A DNA stretch of 64,000 nt from contig CM054062.1 in the NCBI GenBank assembly GCA_028641055.1, positions 236,480,376 to 236,544,375 on the forward strand, read 5' to 3'. The position numbers and the translations under genes were made by a program. The first letter of the stretch is position 1. Each line of letters begins with the position of its first letter. This DNA is from Alopecurus myosuroides (Eukaryota > Streptophyta > Magnoliopsida > Poales > Poaceae). Under the pieces are notes generated by a model. It saw nothing but the letters and a program-made list of their open reading frames with translations. It was not told the DNA's origin and ran no database searches. This document shows, piece by piece, positions 1 through 11,523 of this stretch.

Positions 1-1503
1 CACCCTTGCACTTTCTATAGAGCCACGGTCGTTGTTAGCGACCAGGAAGACATGGAAATTGAGGACCGGGGTAAGAATAAACCGACTGACGATGCATTCA
101 CCACAGCTGGTGATGAGCAAGCGTCACCAACGAACCCGGCTAGGCAAGAAGCCGGGTATCCAATAGCCTCGCACGCAAGCGAGAAGGAAAAAGGCGCAGC
201 TGCGGGCGCAGGAGGAGGGCCAAACTCCGACATTCGGATGACCCGGGTGCCGTCTCCTGTTACGAAGAAAACTTCTTCTCCAAATTTCCACGCCCCCGAG
301 TCTTCTAACTCGGATAACAATGATTTTAACCAGCTGATGAGTGCTCTCCTGTCCATGAAAGCTTCAGAGGGAAATGTCTTGGAGCGTATGGCCGCCGCAC
401 ATCAGGTAACATTATTTGATATTCCTTACTGCACACCCAGTCCCCAAGTTCTGAGCATAACTTGCTGTTGTTGTGCTCGGTACTTCATACAATATTCGGC
501 TTGTCATGATATCCGACTTACAGTTTCACTCGTTCCTTGCAGGCGGAAATTACTCGGTCCGACGAGGTATTACTCAAGACCGAGCAGCTCCTGCTTGCTG
601 AAGTAAAGCGCAGAGAAACCCTTGAGGCGGAGGTGAAAACTTTGAAAAAAGACGTCTCCAGATACAAGAAGAAGTACGATGCTGCCCAATCTACACTGAA
701 AAACTTGTCGAACCAAGTTGCGGACACTTATCGCATCTTGCTAAGTAAGTTTTTGTTCGCGATTAACTTACATGCCTCTATCTTATCGTTATAATAATCA
801 AGATTACTGATATGCTTTCTTTTATTTCAATTGCAGGTGCTAACCTTGCTGCTCCAGAGGACGATGCCGTTGCTATGACTAAAACGCTAAAGACTGTGCT
901 CCGTACATTTTTGCCGGCACAAAGCTTTTATTGGATGCCGTGAAGTGGCCCTCCGAGGTATACCCAGGCGAGGAAAACCTCATGCAAGCGTTTTCGACGG
1001 TGCCTGGATGGGCTGAAATATGGAAGCGCTCGTCTTGCCGAGTCGGTATGACCCGGGCCTTTACGCTGGCGAAAGCTTATTTTCCTAAGCTTGACCCGGC
1101 AAAGGTAATATCCGGGTTTTCGGAATTCAAGGCTGACGGCTCCAAGTTTACGCCCAAGGATTTCAAAGTTATAGAATCCGCCGTACGTCACTCGGCTACT
1201 GCTTTGGCCGATAAGATGGAACTGGACACAATCATGAGCTCGTACGACGCTTAAGGCAAAACTATTTTGGTAGAGGCACCCCCTCCCTTCGACATGCTGG
1301 AAAAATGGGCGACTGACCTGGCCAGGAGGAAAGAAGAAGCTGCTAAGAGAGAGGCCGAGTCAGGCTTAAGGCCGTCTACCTCTACGCCAGCTGTTCCTCC
1401 GCCTGTCCGTCCTGATGTGGAAAGTCCGGGTAATGCTGCTGGAAAGGCTAAGGAGGAGGTCCAAGACCAAGACCCGGAAGACCATTCCCTGGATGCCGAG
1501 TAG
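1..1503 (+). pseudogene. 3' part of antisense cargo gene of X1 (broken)
   Basis: This gene lies on the strand opposite to the X1 gag. Comparison with X2 gives exons of about 21-405, 543-744 and 837-1503, separated by introns with GT...AG ends (donor at 406, acceptor ending 542; donor near 745, acceptor ending 836). The middle exon encodes a charged coiled-coil-like segment. The last exon encodes a conserved block (residues WKRSSCR...AKAYFPKL...GSKF) followed by an acidic, Lys/Glu-rich tail. The copy is broken by a one-base frameshift in a T run near 907-912 and by an in-frame TAA at 1252-1254; the frame continues beyond the stop to TAG at 1501. The family resembles the plant 'putative gypsy type transposon' proteins (Transposase_28-like). 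Its biochemical function is unknown to me. Confidence 0.7.
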
Positions 1504-2521
1504 GATGATGTTTTGTAAAAAACTGGTGTGATTTTGATGATGCGCTTGTTGCGCCATTGATACTGGTACTGTCACTTTGTACTTTTAACTCGTGATAACT
1601 TTGTGCCTTTCCCGGCTTTTGATAATCTCGACCCTTGTTTTTAAGCTTATTCTCGATACCCGATTGCTTTTGATTCCCTTTTCGAGGCTCGGTTAACCGA
1701 GTATCGTGGGCTTTGATAACTGGACTTTTCTCTAAGTTCCCAAGACTCGGAAGCCAAGGTTTTTCGAGCTTTAATAGATAAACAGCTTGTTTCTGTTTCG
1801 AAGTCCCCAGTCCCCATGACCCAAAGTACGAGCCAGGGGGGTGTGGCCTTTCTCAGATGACAAACTGCTCTTTACTAAGCCGAAAACCAATAGCCATTTT
1901 CGTAAATACTGAAGTCATGCTTGATACTTGTTGAGTTTCCGGCTATTTAGCCTTGTACTCTGCATAGACTTGTGGTTTAGATGACCCTTTTGATTATCTT
2001 GTACTGTAAGCCGGCTTTCGCGTGGATACCATGTTGTTACATCTATACGAAAAACAGAATCAAGCAAGTCCCATTGGGCTGCATGGTTTGATTGTAATCG
2101 TAAGCGAACAGATCATGCCACTTTGGTGCGATTCACATCGAGCTTAAGTAAGAATAACCAAGAAATTTGGCTCCTTCGTCCGGCTATAAGATTGCAGCCG
2201 TACTCGTCTTGCAAGTAATCGGCCCTCATAACTCATAGGCATCAAGGCGAGGTCTCTGGGTTGGTGACTACTACTTAAGCAGTTCAATTCCCAAAAAATC
2301 ATGTACGTGCAACGTATTTTGATGATACTGATGCATTGATAATAACAAATATCACTTACTTGTACTTGAAGCAAAGACCATGATAAGACTTGAAAACCAT
2401 CTCTTTTATTGATACGAAAAAGTTTGTGCCAGCAGGCCGCCTCATTAAAAACCTCCCAGTCCCCTTAGGTACCCTGGGTAGGAAAAGAGCGCGTATGAAA
2501 CCTGCTGGCCGTTACACTGCT
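1504..2521. other. X1 spacer between the two convergent genes
   Basis: No convincing coding region is present. The stretch separates the 3' end of the antisense gene from the 3' end of gag-protease, and it occupies the place where reverse transcriptase, RNase H and integrase would stand in a complete Tat element. Short ORFs on both strands look like chance. Confidence 0.5.
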
Positions 2522-5500
2522 TTAGTTCTTCTCGAGAATCGGCCCCAGGCTGGCACGGCCGATGCACATTCTCCATTTGTTAGTCCCTTTCATAATGAGT
2601 ACCGGGTTTGTTAGCCAATCCGGGTATGTCGTTCTTGTAGCGCGGCTAGTTGTAGATAGCGGTGTGCTTTCCTCTTCTACGCCAGGGAACTTGGAAGGAC
2701 CGCTCCTGGCGAAGGCCACCATCTTGTGATCTTGTTCTGTCCTAGCTTTTGCTTTATCCTCTTCAGAGGTCGGCCTTTTTGACGTTGCCCTTTCCTCCAG
2801 GTTTGCCTGTGATCGGTAATGCTTGAGCTCCTCTTTCCTACAGGCTTGCTCAGCCATTGCTGCATCTCCTTCGTCGCATTCAGCTGCTATATCTCGATTT
2901 CCGTGTATGGTAATGGTCTTCTTAGGACCCGGGATTTTCAGCTGTAGATACACATAACACGGTCTTGCCATGAACTTGGCATAAGCCGGCCTTCCAAACA
3001 ATGCGTGATAGGGACTGCGCAACTTAACCACCTCAAAGGTAAGCCACTCAACCCGATAATTGTCCTTTGATTCCCCAAAAGCTACCTCCAACGCCATTTT
3101 TCCTTCAGGGCACGCTGAATGACCCGGCACTATCCCGTGAAAAACTGTTGTACTCTTTTGCAGTTGAGATTCTTTGAGGCCCATGCGCAGAAAAGTTTCC
3201 CAGTACAGGATATTGATGCTACTTCCTCCATCCATCAAGACTTTTTTCAGTTCATACCCATTGACCTGTGGTGCCACTACCAAGGCTAAAACTCCCGGGT
3301 GATCAACTCTGTCCGGATGATCCCTTCTGCTCCAAGTTACCTCCTGTTCTGACCACCTCAAATACCTCGGAACAGCGGAAGAGACTGAATTGACCGCTTG
3401 TTTCAGTATCTTTTTATCCTTGTTAGAGCCTCCAGTAGTGTGCACATGATATTGACCCAACTGTTTGGGGTTAGCCTGAAAACCTCCCGCTCCCCCTTGA
3501 TTGTTGCCCGGATTTCCTGCTGCCGGGTTACCGGCTGGGGGTGGACCGTTGCCCAAATTTCCACCTGGACCCGGGCCTCCTCCCCGACCCGCTCCTCGCA
3601 TGGCTCTGTTTACTTCCTCATTCTTCCACCTCTGTAAATCGGCGCATTGCTCCAAGGAGTGACTAGCCGGCTTGCCGTTCCTGCTATGCTTCGGGCACGC
3701 CATCCTGAATATATCCCAACTGTTGCTCGGCCTCGGAGGTCCCTGATAGTGTCCTCCATTATGATTTCCGGTATTAAAATTCCCTTCAGACCTGGGTCTC
3801 GAAGACCCGGCTTCAGTATTAGCTACAAACTCGGAACCTCCTTCAAATGGGCGCTTGTTCTGACTATTTCCGTTATTACTCGGTGCTGATCCATTGCCGG
3901 TTCTTCCACTGTTACTGGTGTTCACCTTCGCTTTCTTGTCATCGACTTCCTCCTCTGTAGTGTCTGTTGCAGCGTGCTTGTTGCATGCATCCATTAATTC
4001 TCCCATTGTAACCTCCGATGCATTCCTACTGGACTTCATGCGAGTTAACTTTTGTACTAAAGGAATATACTTGCATGTTTTTGCCATAGCTTGTAGCGCA
4101 TCTTTGGGCTGAATTTCTGTGGATGAGTGAAGTATCTCCATAACCCGGCGTACCCAACTGCGTGCTGATTCTCCCTTTATCTGAACGCATCGCTCTAAAT
4201 CATCAATAGTGAATAGCTTTCTGCACGTTCCATGAAAGTGCTTGACGAACGCGGTCTTTAGTTCTTCCCAGGACTTGATCGATCTTTCTGGCAGGTTGGT
4301 AAACCATAACTTTGCTGCTCCCTCTGACATCATCAAGTACATGAACTTGGCTTGAAGATTCTCGGATGCATTGCGGATTGACATTGCCATCTCATAACTA
4401 CTCAACCAGGTTTCCGGATCCATGGTCGGTTCATAGTTCACTACTTTTCCCGGCTCTTTGAACTTTTCCGGGTAAGGTTCAGCTCTGATGTCATCCGAGA
4501 GACACTTGGGCCCTGCGAGGACGGTTGAGACTGGCCTTACTCGGGGAGTGTGCGATCCAGCCGGGGGCGTAGCGGGGCGCGGTGCTGCAGGCAACCCATG
4601 TGCAGCAGACCCGGCCCCAGCTCTCCGAGCCCTGGAGCTATCCACAACGGCCTGCGCTACCGATGCTGCTGGAACACGGGGAGGAGGCGGCATTTGCTGC
4701 TGCTCTTCCCTCCGCCGCGCCGAGTTTGCTTGAATATTCCCTTGTAGTTGACTGGCGTATGGCGTCCCATGCATCCCGCTTCTGCGGTCCGGGTAATTGG
4801 CCTGCTGTGCCACCGCAGTGTGCAGTAGATCGATCGCTTGCCGGGTCCTTTCTGCATGGGGCGATTCTCCTACCGGGATTTGGTTCAATGCAAGTGTTGC
4901 TGCATACACGTTGTCCATAGGATTGTTGTAGTGGCCTGCTGGTGTGCGAAACCGTGACGGCGGATGCAGTGGCAACTCGATGCCGGTTGTGACTCTGGTT
5001 CGTGGTGGGGGTAACCCGGCCTGCACGTTTGCCGCGCGGGTTTCCGCTGTCGCCGGCTGAGGCGCAGTTCCCTGGTTTACAGCTGGGATCGGTTGGTCCT
5101 GAGGCGTAATAAACAAAGCCGCCGGGTTAAGGACCCACCCGTGGCCGGTAGTCTAGTTTGAGTTCTCTGGTGTACTCTAGATGTTTCCTCTCGGAGCCGG
5201 GTTTCCAATGCATCCAGCTCGCGCTGACGCGTAGCCATCCCTTGTTTCTCTGCTTCCACTTGCCTTCTTTGCTGTTCCAACGCGCGGCGAGCCACATCCA
5301 GGTCCCTGACACGTTCAGCTGCGTTTTCTGGAGTGATAACCGTAGCGAGGACCGTGGGGTCTAGGATCAGATTATTGTCGAACAAGGCCGGGTGGCGCGG
5401 GTTTGACGGACCCGCCCCCGGTGTCCGGTTTCCCAGGAATCCGAACGTATTCGCGTGCAGCTCCTCATCCGCCGCACGGCTAGTCACTGATGCCGACTCT

Positions 5501-6060
5501 CCGTCGACCCGGGCCAGGATCGGGTTTCCGCTAGCCGCGTCCTGTCGCTGTGCCAATGTCTGAGCCGCCCCGACCGGAGCCGTGGTCATGTTTCCTTGAT
5601 TGAGGTTGGCTGCTGGAGCCGTGTAGACCGCCGCTCGGCGTATTACGCCTGTTGTGAGTTCATACTGTTCTTCTCCGCTGTTGTCTTCTCCGTAACGGTC
5701 TTCCAGCAGGTCCCTGATAGATTCAGTATCATCTTTTCCATTGTCCGGGTCATGCGGGGCCCATGCCGGCTCCTCCGGCTGTTCCCACTGCGCGATGGAT
5801 TCTTCTATCTGGTCTGTTGCTCCAACCGATTCTTCTCTACCTGACTGGGCGCAAGCATCCTCCCCTGACACAGAATCAGATCCAACATAGTCAGGAGCCG
5901 AGCCAGAGGAACATACCATACCGATGAAGACGCTGATCCGGCCGATTGTAACGACAGATCCGGAATTGAGGCGATCCGATTCTGGCCCCCATCCGGAGTC
6001 GTCCACCATTTTCTCTCCTTTGTGGTCGTCGTAGATCTCTCCAACGACGAGGTTCCTCAT
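2522..6060 (-). pseudogene. gag-pro: X1 gag-protease with truncated start of reverse transcriptase
   Basis: I take the start as a Met codon near 6060; the frame is open upstream through the primer site and LTR, but that part is unlikely to be coding. The N-terminal third has acidic stretches and a coiled coil rich in Arg, Gln and Glu (about 5150-5330). The frame shifts by one base near 5110-5140. The second part (5116 to 2525, 864 codons) has a Pro-rich N-terminus, a retrotransposon gag capsid domain (about 4480-3960), a zinc-knuckle-like CPKH...HSLEQC motif near 3650, and an aspartic protease with the catalytic MDGGSS motif near 3210. It ends with the first reverse transcriptase fingers motif (PDWL...WRMC) and then 12 unrelated codons before the stop. 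Gag packages element RNA and protease matures it; this copy cannot make polymerase. Confidence 0.8.
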
Positions 6061-6105
6061 GCTTTTCCGAGCTTCTCCCGTGATGTAAACACCTTTGGAC
6101 GCAGG

Positions 6106-6122
6106 CCCCACGGTGGGCGCCA
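6106..6122 (-). other. X1 primer-binding site
   Basis: On the minus strand the LTR end is followed by GT and then TGGCGCCCACCGTGGGG. This is the position of the minus-strand primer site. It starts TGGCGCC as tRNA-Asp-type sites do but differs downstream, so I do not assign the tRNA. Confidence 0.6.
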
Positions 6123-6124
6123 AC

Positions 6125-6586
6125 TGTCGTGGGATAATCACGGCAGATGTTACCTGAGGTAACTGATCTTGGGGCAAGTCGACACAGGTATTTGGGAGAG
6201 GGTTTAGCTCGAAAGAGAACATGGTGATAAGCGATCTAGAAATCGGCGCTCAACTCGCCGAGTCTCGAATATGGCTCTCGATTTATACTGGATACTCGAT
6301 AACAGGTGATATGATTATGTCGTGAATCTCTGTCAAGCTAAGCCTAGGGGCCGGTTTATAAAGTACCCGTACCCCCCTGGCTTGCCCTCCAAGGCGCAGC
6401 TTGAGTCCTATCCGAACTCTGCTTACAAACCCTAGCTTTCCTTACCGCAATCCACAATCCGGGTTACGAGGCCTACAAACTTTGGGCCTTCCAGAAGTTT
6501 CTTTATCCTTAGCCGGATCCCGCGCGGCGTCCTTTGGGCCGGGTTACACCTTGGAGTTGGCCTACCGGGTTACTATCCCCTCATCA
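6125..6586 (-). repeat. X1 5' LTR (462 bp)
   Basis: On the plus strand it runs from TGTCGTGGGATAATC to CCCCTCATCA; on the element strand it starts TGATGAGG and ends CCCACGACA. It matches the X2 LTR at 48572-49048 along its length, including the segment CTACCGGGTTA before the end. The five bases after it (6587-6591, aacag) would be one copy of the target duplication; the other is outside the window. Confidence 0.85.
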
Positions 6587-6713
6587 AACAGTGTGTGTGG
6601 TATTGTTCATGTGGGACTGTAATCTAATAAAGAAGCCCCCCTCCGCGCATGAGTGCTACATGAGGGTAAAATCATATGCCACTTCCTAAGATATAGGTTG
6701 TAGATGTTGTTTA
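6587..6713. other. Unassigned stretch between X1 and Harbinger-like fragment
   Basis: This short sequence is the target into which X1 inserted. I recognise no gene or repeat in it. It ends in TTA (6711-6713), a possible target duplication for the next element. Confidence 0.4.
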
Positions 6714-7295
6714 GAGCATCTCCACTTGTGCCCCCCAAAGCCCCCCAAGCTGTTTCTCATACGGATCGTCCCTGAAGCCTCCCGGTCGCACCCTCTAATG
6801 GGCCTTCCCGTCTAGACGGCCTTCAATTCCCGTCCAAAAAAACCAGACCGAACCCGCCTCCTAGGGGTTCTCGTGGGGGCTATGGATGACTCGTCGAACA
6901 TCATGGAACCGCCCTGTCAGTGACACGAAGCGCCCATCCAAAAAGCGCAACATAAAGCGCCCCTCTGTTCACTTGCCCCTCTTTGCGCCCCGCCTCGCCG
7001 CCTCTCTCCACCATAGGTGACCTACCCCGTCGACCACTCCTCCGCCCCTCTTTCACTCTTTCCATGTCGCGCCTCCAGCCTCCGTTGTTCTTACAGCGTC
7101 GTGCAGATCGTCGGCACCTCGCTTCGCCCGCCCCGCCCCAGTGACCAAGGGGGTCCACCTCGCCCCGAAGGTGTTCGTCGTTTTGACTTGTAGGGCCCTG
7201 GTTGTTTCTTTGTGTATCTTGTTGCCCACCGGTGACCATTTTCTAATGCCACTTTCATTTCGATAGATGGACATCGACGATGAGTTGATGATGAA
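6714..7295 (+). mobile_element. Probable 5' fragment of a PIF/Harbinger DNA transposon
   Basis: The sequence starts with GAGCATCTCCAC directly after TTA, which resembles grass Harbinger termini and their 3-bp TTA duplication. A GC-rich leader follows and ends in a plausible splice acceptor (ATAG at 7263-7266) just before ATG at 7267. Nine codons (MDIDDELMM) look like the acidic start of Harbinger-encoded proteins. A1 interrupts the frame at 7296. No transposase core or second terminal repeat is in the window. A captured or decayed gene promoter is an alternative reading. Confidence 0.35.
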
Positions 7296-8783
7296 TGATA
7301 CGTCCATTTGCATCAGTATTTTATATCGTAATTTTTTGTTATTCATCGATATATTTCATATTATGATGCATTACTTATGTTATTTCATCTTATTTTGCAT
7401 GTTTGATAATTATTGGAGAATAATCACCGGGACCAGAAATCTTTTGGAAAAAAGCACCGTCAAGATACCCTATTTCTGAAGACCAGAAGAAGAAGGGGGC
7501 ATTGGAGGAGTCTTAGAAGACCAGATGAGGGAGCCGACCATAAGGGGAGCTAGAGGGGGGCCACCAGGGGCCCACACCACCTGGTGGCACCCCCTGGCCG
7601 CGCAGCCACATGGTGTGGCCACCCTGGCCCACCACTGGCAGCCCCCTCTCGCGTACTTGACCCCTGGGAAACCCTAAGGCCAGAGGAATCATCGAGGAAA
7701 TATTCCGCCGCCTCCTCGGGACGGAAAACAACAAAGAGAGAAAAGCTCTCCGGCAGGGAGAAATATGTCAGGGAAATTCCTCCCCGAGAGGGGAACTCAT
7801 CACCATCGTTACCGTCATCGCTCCGGGCATCATCAAGATCATCATCGTGATCATCCTCGCCACTAGTACCATCATCCTCACCATCCACCTCCGTCCCGCT
7901 ATAACAATTATGGTTCTATATTGTTGTTTTCCACTAGATCTCTCTCCCGGTGTGGATTACTTGTTAGTAGTTGATGCTTACGAGATTAATCGGTGTTTGC
8001 ACTTTACGACCAGATTGTTATTCATCACTATATCACCTCTGATTATGATCCATATGATGTCGTGTGAGTAGTTCGTTTAGTTCTTGAGGACATGGGAGAA
8101 GTCAAGATGTTAGTAGTGGAATTATGTTGAAGTAATATCTAATTGTTTGATATTTAAGTTGTGGTGTTATTCTTCTAGTGGTGTCATGTGAATGTCGACT
8201 ATATGACACTTCACGTTTATGGTCCTAGAGGGATGCATTGTGTATTTGGCTACTAATTGTGGGGCTGCCGGAGTGACAGAAACCTAAACCCTCGTTAGGA
8301 AACCGATGCACGAGGGAGTGTAGGATCCTAGAGTTTAAGGTTGTGGTTAGATTTATCTTAATTACTTCTTATAGTTGCGGATGCTTCCAAAGGGTTTAAT
8401 CACAAGTATGTATTAGTCCTAGTTGGGCAGTGCATTAGCATAGGTTCACCCACACAACACCCATCAAAATAATAAATATTAATCAACTGTATGAAACGAA
8501 AGCACTTGACGAAGTTCCCATGTGTCCTCGAGGATGCTTGGTAATCATAAGTAAAACAACCGGCTTGTCCTTTGTCCTAAAAAGGATTGGAACACTTAAT
8601 GCAATTATTATTACTGTCTTTTATTTACTCGCACTTTATTTTTCTGCTATATCAAAAACCACCAAAAACCTGTTTGCTAGTGTTTATCCAACCTGTTTGT
8701 GAACACCTTCTGCTCCTTGTTGGTTTCGACACTCTTATTTATCGAAAGTACTACAATACATCCCCTATACTTGTGGGTCATCA
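7296..8783 (+). repeat. A1 5' LTR (1488 bp)
   Basis: It starts TGATACGTCCATTTGC and ends CTTGTGGGTCATCA, typical for Athila/Sabrina-type LTRs of Triticeae. A GC-rich block near 7555-7640 can form a hairpin (arms CCACACCA at 7572-7579 and TGGTGTGG at 7611-7618) that recurs in the A2 and A3 LTRs. The short ORFs inside look accidental. Confidence 0.8.
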
Positions 8784-8794
8784 ATACTATTTTA

Positions 8795-8812
8795 TGGTGC
8801 CGTTGCCTGGGA
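8795..8812 (+). other. A1 primer-binding site, mutated
   Basis: TGGTGCCGTTGCCTGGGA lies 11 bases after the LTR. It differs at two positions from the A3 site TGGCGCCGTTGCCGGGGA, which is complementary to the plant tRNA-Asp 3' end. Both differences are C-to-T or G-to-T changes. Confidence 0.75.
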
Positions 8813-8898
8813 GTGATGTGCTATTGGTAAGTGGAATTGTAAAGAGAAACTTTTACTGTGAGTGTTGTTTTTATTTCTGTCTGCTGCTTTATTTTATT

Positions 8899-10606
8899 AT
8901 GGAGAATTCATTTGGTTCCCTATTTAGGAGTTCTATTGATACTGTTAATGTAGTAGATGACCCGTTGTCTGCTCAATACCTATGAAAATTGTTGAGCGTG
9001 TTATGGATAACTGCTATTTTTTAGATGGAGTTGTCCATCCCGGTGATCATTTACTCTTTATACATGAATTATGCGAGTTATTCAGGTGTGCAGGTATTAC
9101 AATAGACCAAGTTAAGAGGAAATTATTCTCTCTATCATTGAAGGATATAGTTGTGGAATGGTTTAAAATTCTGAAGAATGGTCAATCTATTAGATGGGAG
9201 GAAGTTGTGCCTCTCTTCTACGCTAAGTTCTATCCTCCCAGTGAGATTCATAAAGATCAGAATCAAATATATAATTTCTAACCTCATTATGGAGAGAGTA
9301 TTGCCCAAGCTTGGGGGAGATTGAAGTTATTAATGCTCAAATGTCCCGTTCATGAGCTCCCCAGTAGTATTATTATCAATATTTTTTATGCAAGGCTTCC
9401 TCTTCATGATAAGGATTTATTGGATGCTTCTTGTTCTGGATCATTCACAAGTATGAAGGAAGAAGCTAAATGGGATCTTCTTGACCGTATTCAAGAAAGT
9501 ACTGAAGGATGGGAGAATGACAAAGGTAGAAAGTCATGTATAAATTATGATTCTGAATGCAATAAATCTTTTATGGGAACCGATGATTTCTATAATGTTA
9601 GTGTTGTTTGTGGTCTTGACTCTCAAATCTTTGCAAATTGTTTTAAGGCCTTTGCCTCCTATCTTGATATTCCCAAAAAAGAGTTGAGAAAGTACCATGC
9701 ACCTTATAAAGATACTGTTAATTGTGTTCCTGCTAAAAATATAGAAGTTCATACTGTTAATCCTGTTGTGACTGAACCTTATATTGAGAAAATGCCTTTC
9801 CCTGACAAGGTAAAGGAACACTCTATCATACCTAGTGTGGTTAACAACAGTACAAAGAAATCTATTGAACCTGATGAACAAATAATTGTTGAACCTACAG
9901 TGGCTATACTAAAAGATCTTGTCCCTGAAAATGTAGAGAATGGACACATTATCTTCTATGAGGATGCTTCTAATATTGTTTCACATCCTAGTAGATCTAA
10001 GAAAACTAGTGTTCATGTGCTTTTTGTTAGGATAGGTGATCATTGCTACTATGGTTTGTGTGATATTGGTGCAAGTTCTAGTGCTATTCCTTATGAGATT
10101 TATAAAGAAATCATGCATGAAATTGGTTCTTGTGAAATTGAAGATGTTGATGTGGTTATTCAGCTTGATAATAGAGAAACTATCTTTCCGATTGGTATTG
10201 TTAGAGATGTAGAAGTTTTATGTGGTAAAACTAAATATCTTGCTGATTTTCTAGTACTGGGTACAACTCCTAGCAAAACTTGTCCTATCATTTTTTGGTA
10301 GACCCTTCTTGAATACTTGTGGTGCTGTTATAGATTGTAAGGAGAAGAAAATATTGACTAAATTTGGTGGAAAATCTTCTGAGTTTAATTTTTCCAAATT
10401 TGCTAGATCTGCTTATGAAATTGAATTGCCTAATGAAGATTTTAGAGTTGAACAGCTTGCCTCTATTGCTCTTGCTCCTGACAATGCTTTGCAGCAATAC
10501 ATGGAGGACCACGAAAGTGAGGTCTTTACAGAAGAAAGAAATGAGATTGACGATATTCTTCTTCGTCAACCAGTGATACTGAAACATAATTTACCTGTGG
10601 AAGACT
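8899..10606 (+). pseudogene. A1 gag-protease remnant
   Basis: An ATG at 8899 opens a short frame. After a frameshift near 8980 the gag reading continues, with a stop at 9279-9281 read in the same frame up to 10301. The capsid-like part includes residues AQAWGRLKLL and the stretch NIFYARL. The protease region has CDIGASSS near 10060, retaining the catalytic Asp in the Athila-style motif. A second frameshift in the T run near 10290 splits the conserved end of the protease (the flap beyond is read from 10309). Usual neighbours such as reverse transcriptase are absent because the element is cut at about 10606. It would not give a full protein. Confidence 0.75.
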
Positions 10607-11523
10607 TGGCAACGTCACATCCTCCATCCGTCACGTTTCTGTCACTCGAGCACAGATGAAAATAAGGCATGAACCCACTATCGAGCATAAATACTCCCTC
10701 TTGGAGTTACTAGCATCTACTTGGCCAGAGCATATACTAATAACGGAGAGCATGCAAGATCATAAATAACATAAGCATGAAGATAACATGATAGATTGAT
10801 AATCAGAAGACATAGCATTCAACATTCATTAGATCCAGCAAACACAACATGTAGCATTACATAAAGATGATCTTGATCATGATAGGCAGCTCACAAGATC
10901 TAAAAATGAGGTACAAAGTGGATAGAACAACCATCTAGCCACTGCTATGGACCCGTAGTCTAGGGATGAACTACTCACGCATCACTTCGGAGGAGGGCAT
11001 GGTGGTGTAGACCCCTCCGGTGATGAATTCCCTTCCCGGCAGGGTGCCGGGGAGAGCTCCAGAACCCTTCCGATCTCGGGATGACGATGGCGGCGGCCTC
11101 GGGTGTTTTTCGGGATGAAGTGGAATATATTTAGGGTTTACGTCTCGGGGGTATTAAATAGGAAAAAGGGCAAAGGCGGTGGAGTCCTGGGGGCCCCACA
11201 CCACCCCCAGCGCGGCCAAGGGGGGCGTCGCCCTATGGTGTGGGCCCCATGAGGCCCCCCTCCGGGTCTCTTCGGAACTCTGTGGAGCCTTCGGGAATTC
11301 TAAGACTTCCGGATTTTGAATCGTCCAATTCCGAGAATATTTCCAGAACAACTTTTCTGAAACTAAAAACGGCAGAAAACAGGAACTGGCTCTATGGCAT
11401 CTTGTCAATAGGTTAGTCCTGGGAAATCGATAAAAATGACATAAAGTTTATAGCAAACATGTGGGAAACAACATGAAAACAACATGGAACATCAGAAATT
11501 AAGGATACATTTATGATGTATCA
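10607..11523 (-). repeat. A2 3' LTR, truncated
   Basis: It aligns with 27648-28560 over its whole length. The right end, GATACAT-TTATG-ATGTATC-A (11504-11523), is the LTR start on the element strand. The part matching 26986-27647 is missing. A GC-rich hairpin lies at 11190-11248 (right arm TGGTGTGGGCCCC). Confidence 0.85.

Larger units (their letters stand above)
1..6586 (-). mobile_element. X1: Tat-lineage non-autonomous LTR retrotransposon, left end outside window
   Basis: The element is read on the minus strand. Its 5' LTR (6125-6586) is followed by a primer site (6106-6122), a gag-protease frame (6060 to 2525) and a noncoding stretch, and then the end of an oppositely oriented spliced gene (1-1503, plus). 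The 3' LTR lies left of the window. Reverse transcriptase and integrase are missing: the gag-protease frame runs about 30 residues into the reverse transcriptase fingers and then loses similarity near 2560. X2 (48572-53329) is the same family, shown by matching LTR ends and matching antisense-gene exons. The Tat/Retand assignment rests on the gag and protease style and is my recognition, not a search. Confidence 0.85.
7296..10606 (+). mobile_element. A1: Athila-like non-autonomous LTR retrotransposon, 3' truncated
   Basis: It consists of a 5' LTR (7296-8783), a tRNA-Asp-type primer site, and a broken gag-protease (8899 to about 10606). No reverse transcriptase, integrase or 3' LTR follows; at about 10606 the sequence passes directly into an A2 LTR fragment in the opposite orientation. 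It inserted into the Harbinger-like fragment; the left five target bases would be ATGAA (7291-7295). Confidence 0.8.

Noticed and set aside
5077..6222. Gag start at 6222 within the X1 LTR
   Set aside because: The frame crosses the primer site and LTR; a Met near 6060 is a more plausible start.
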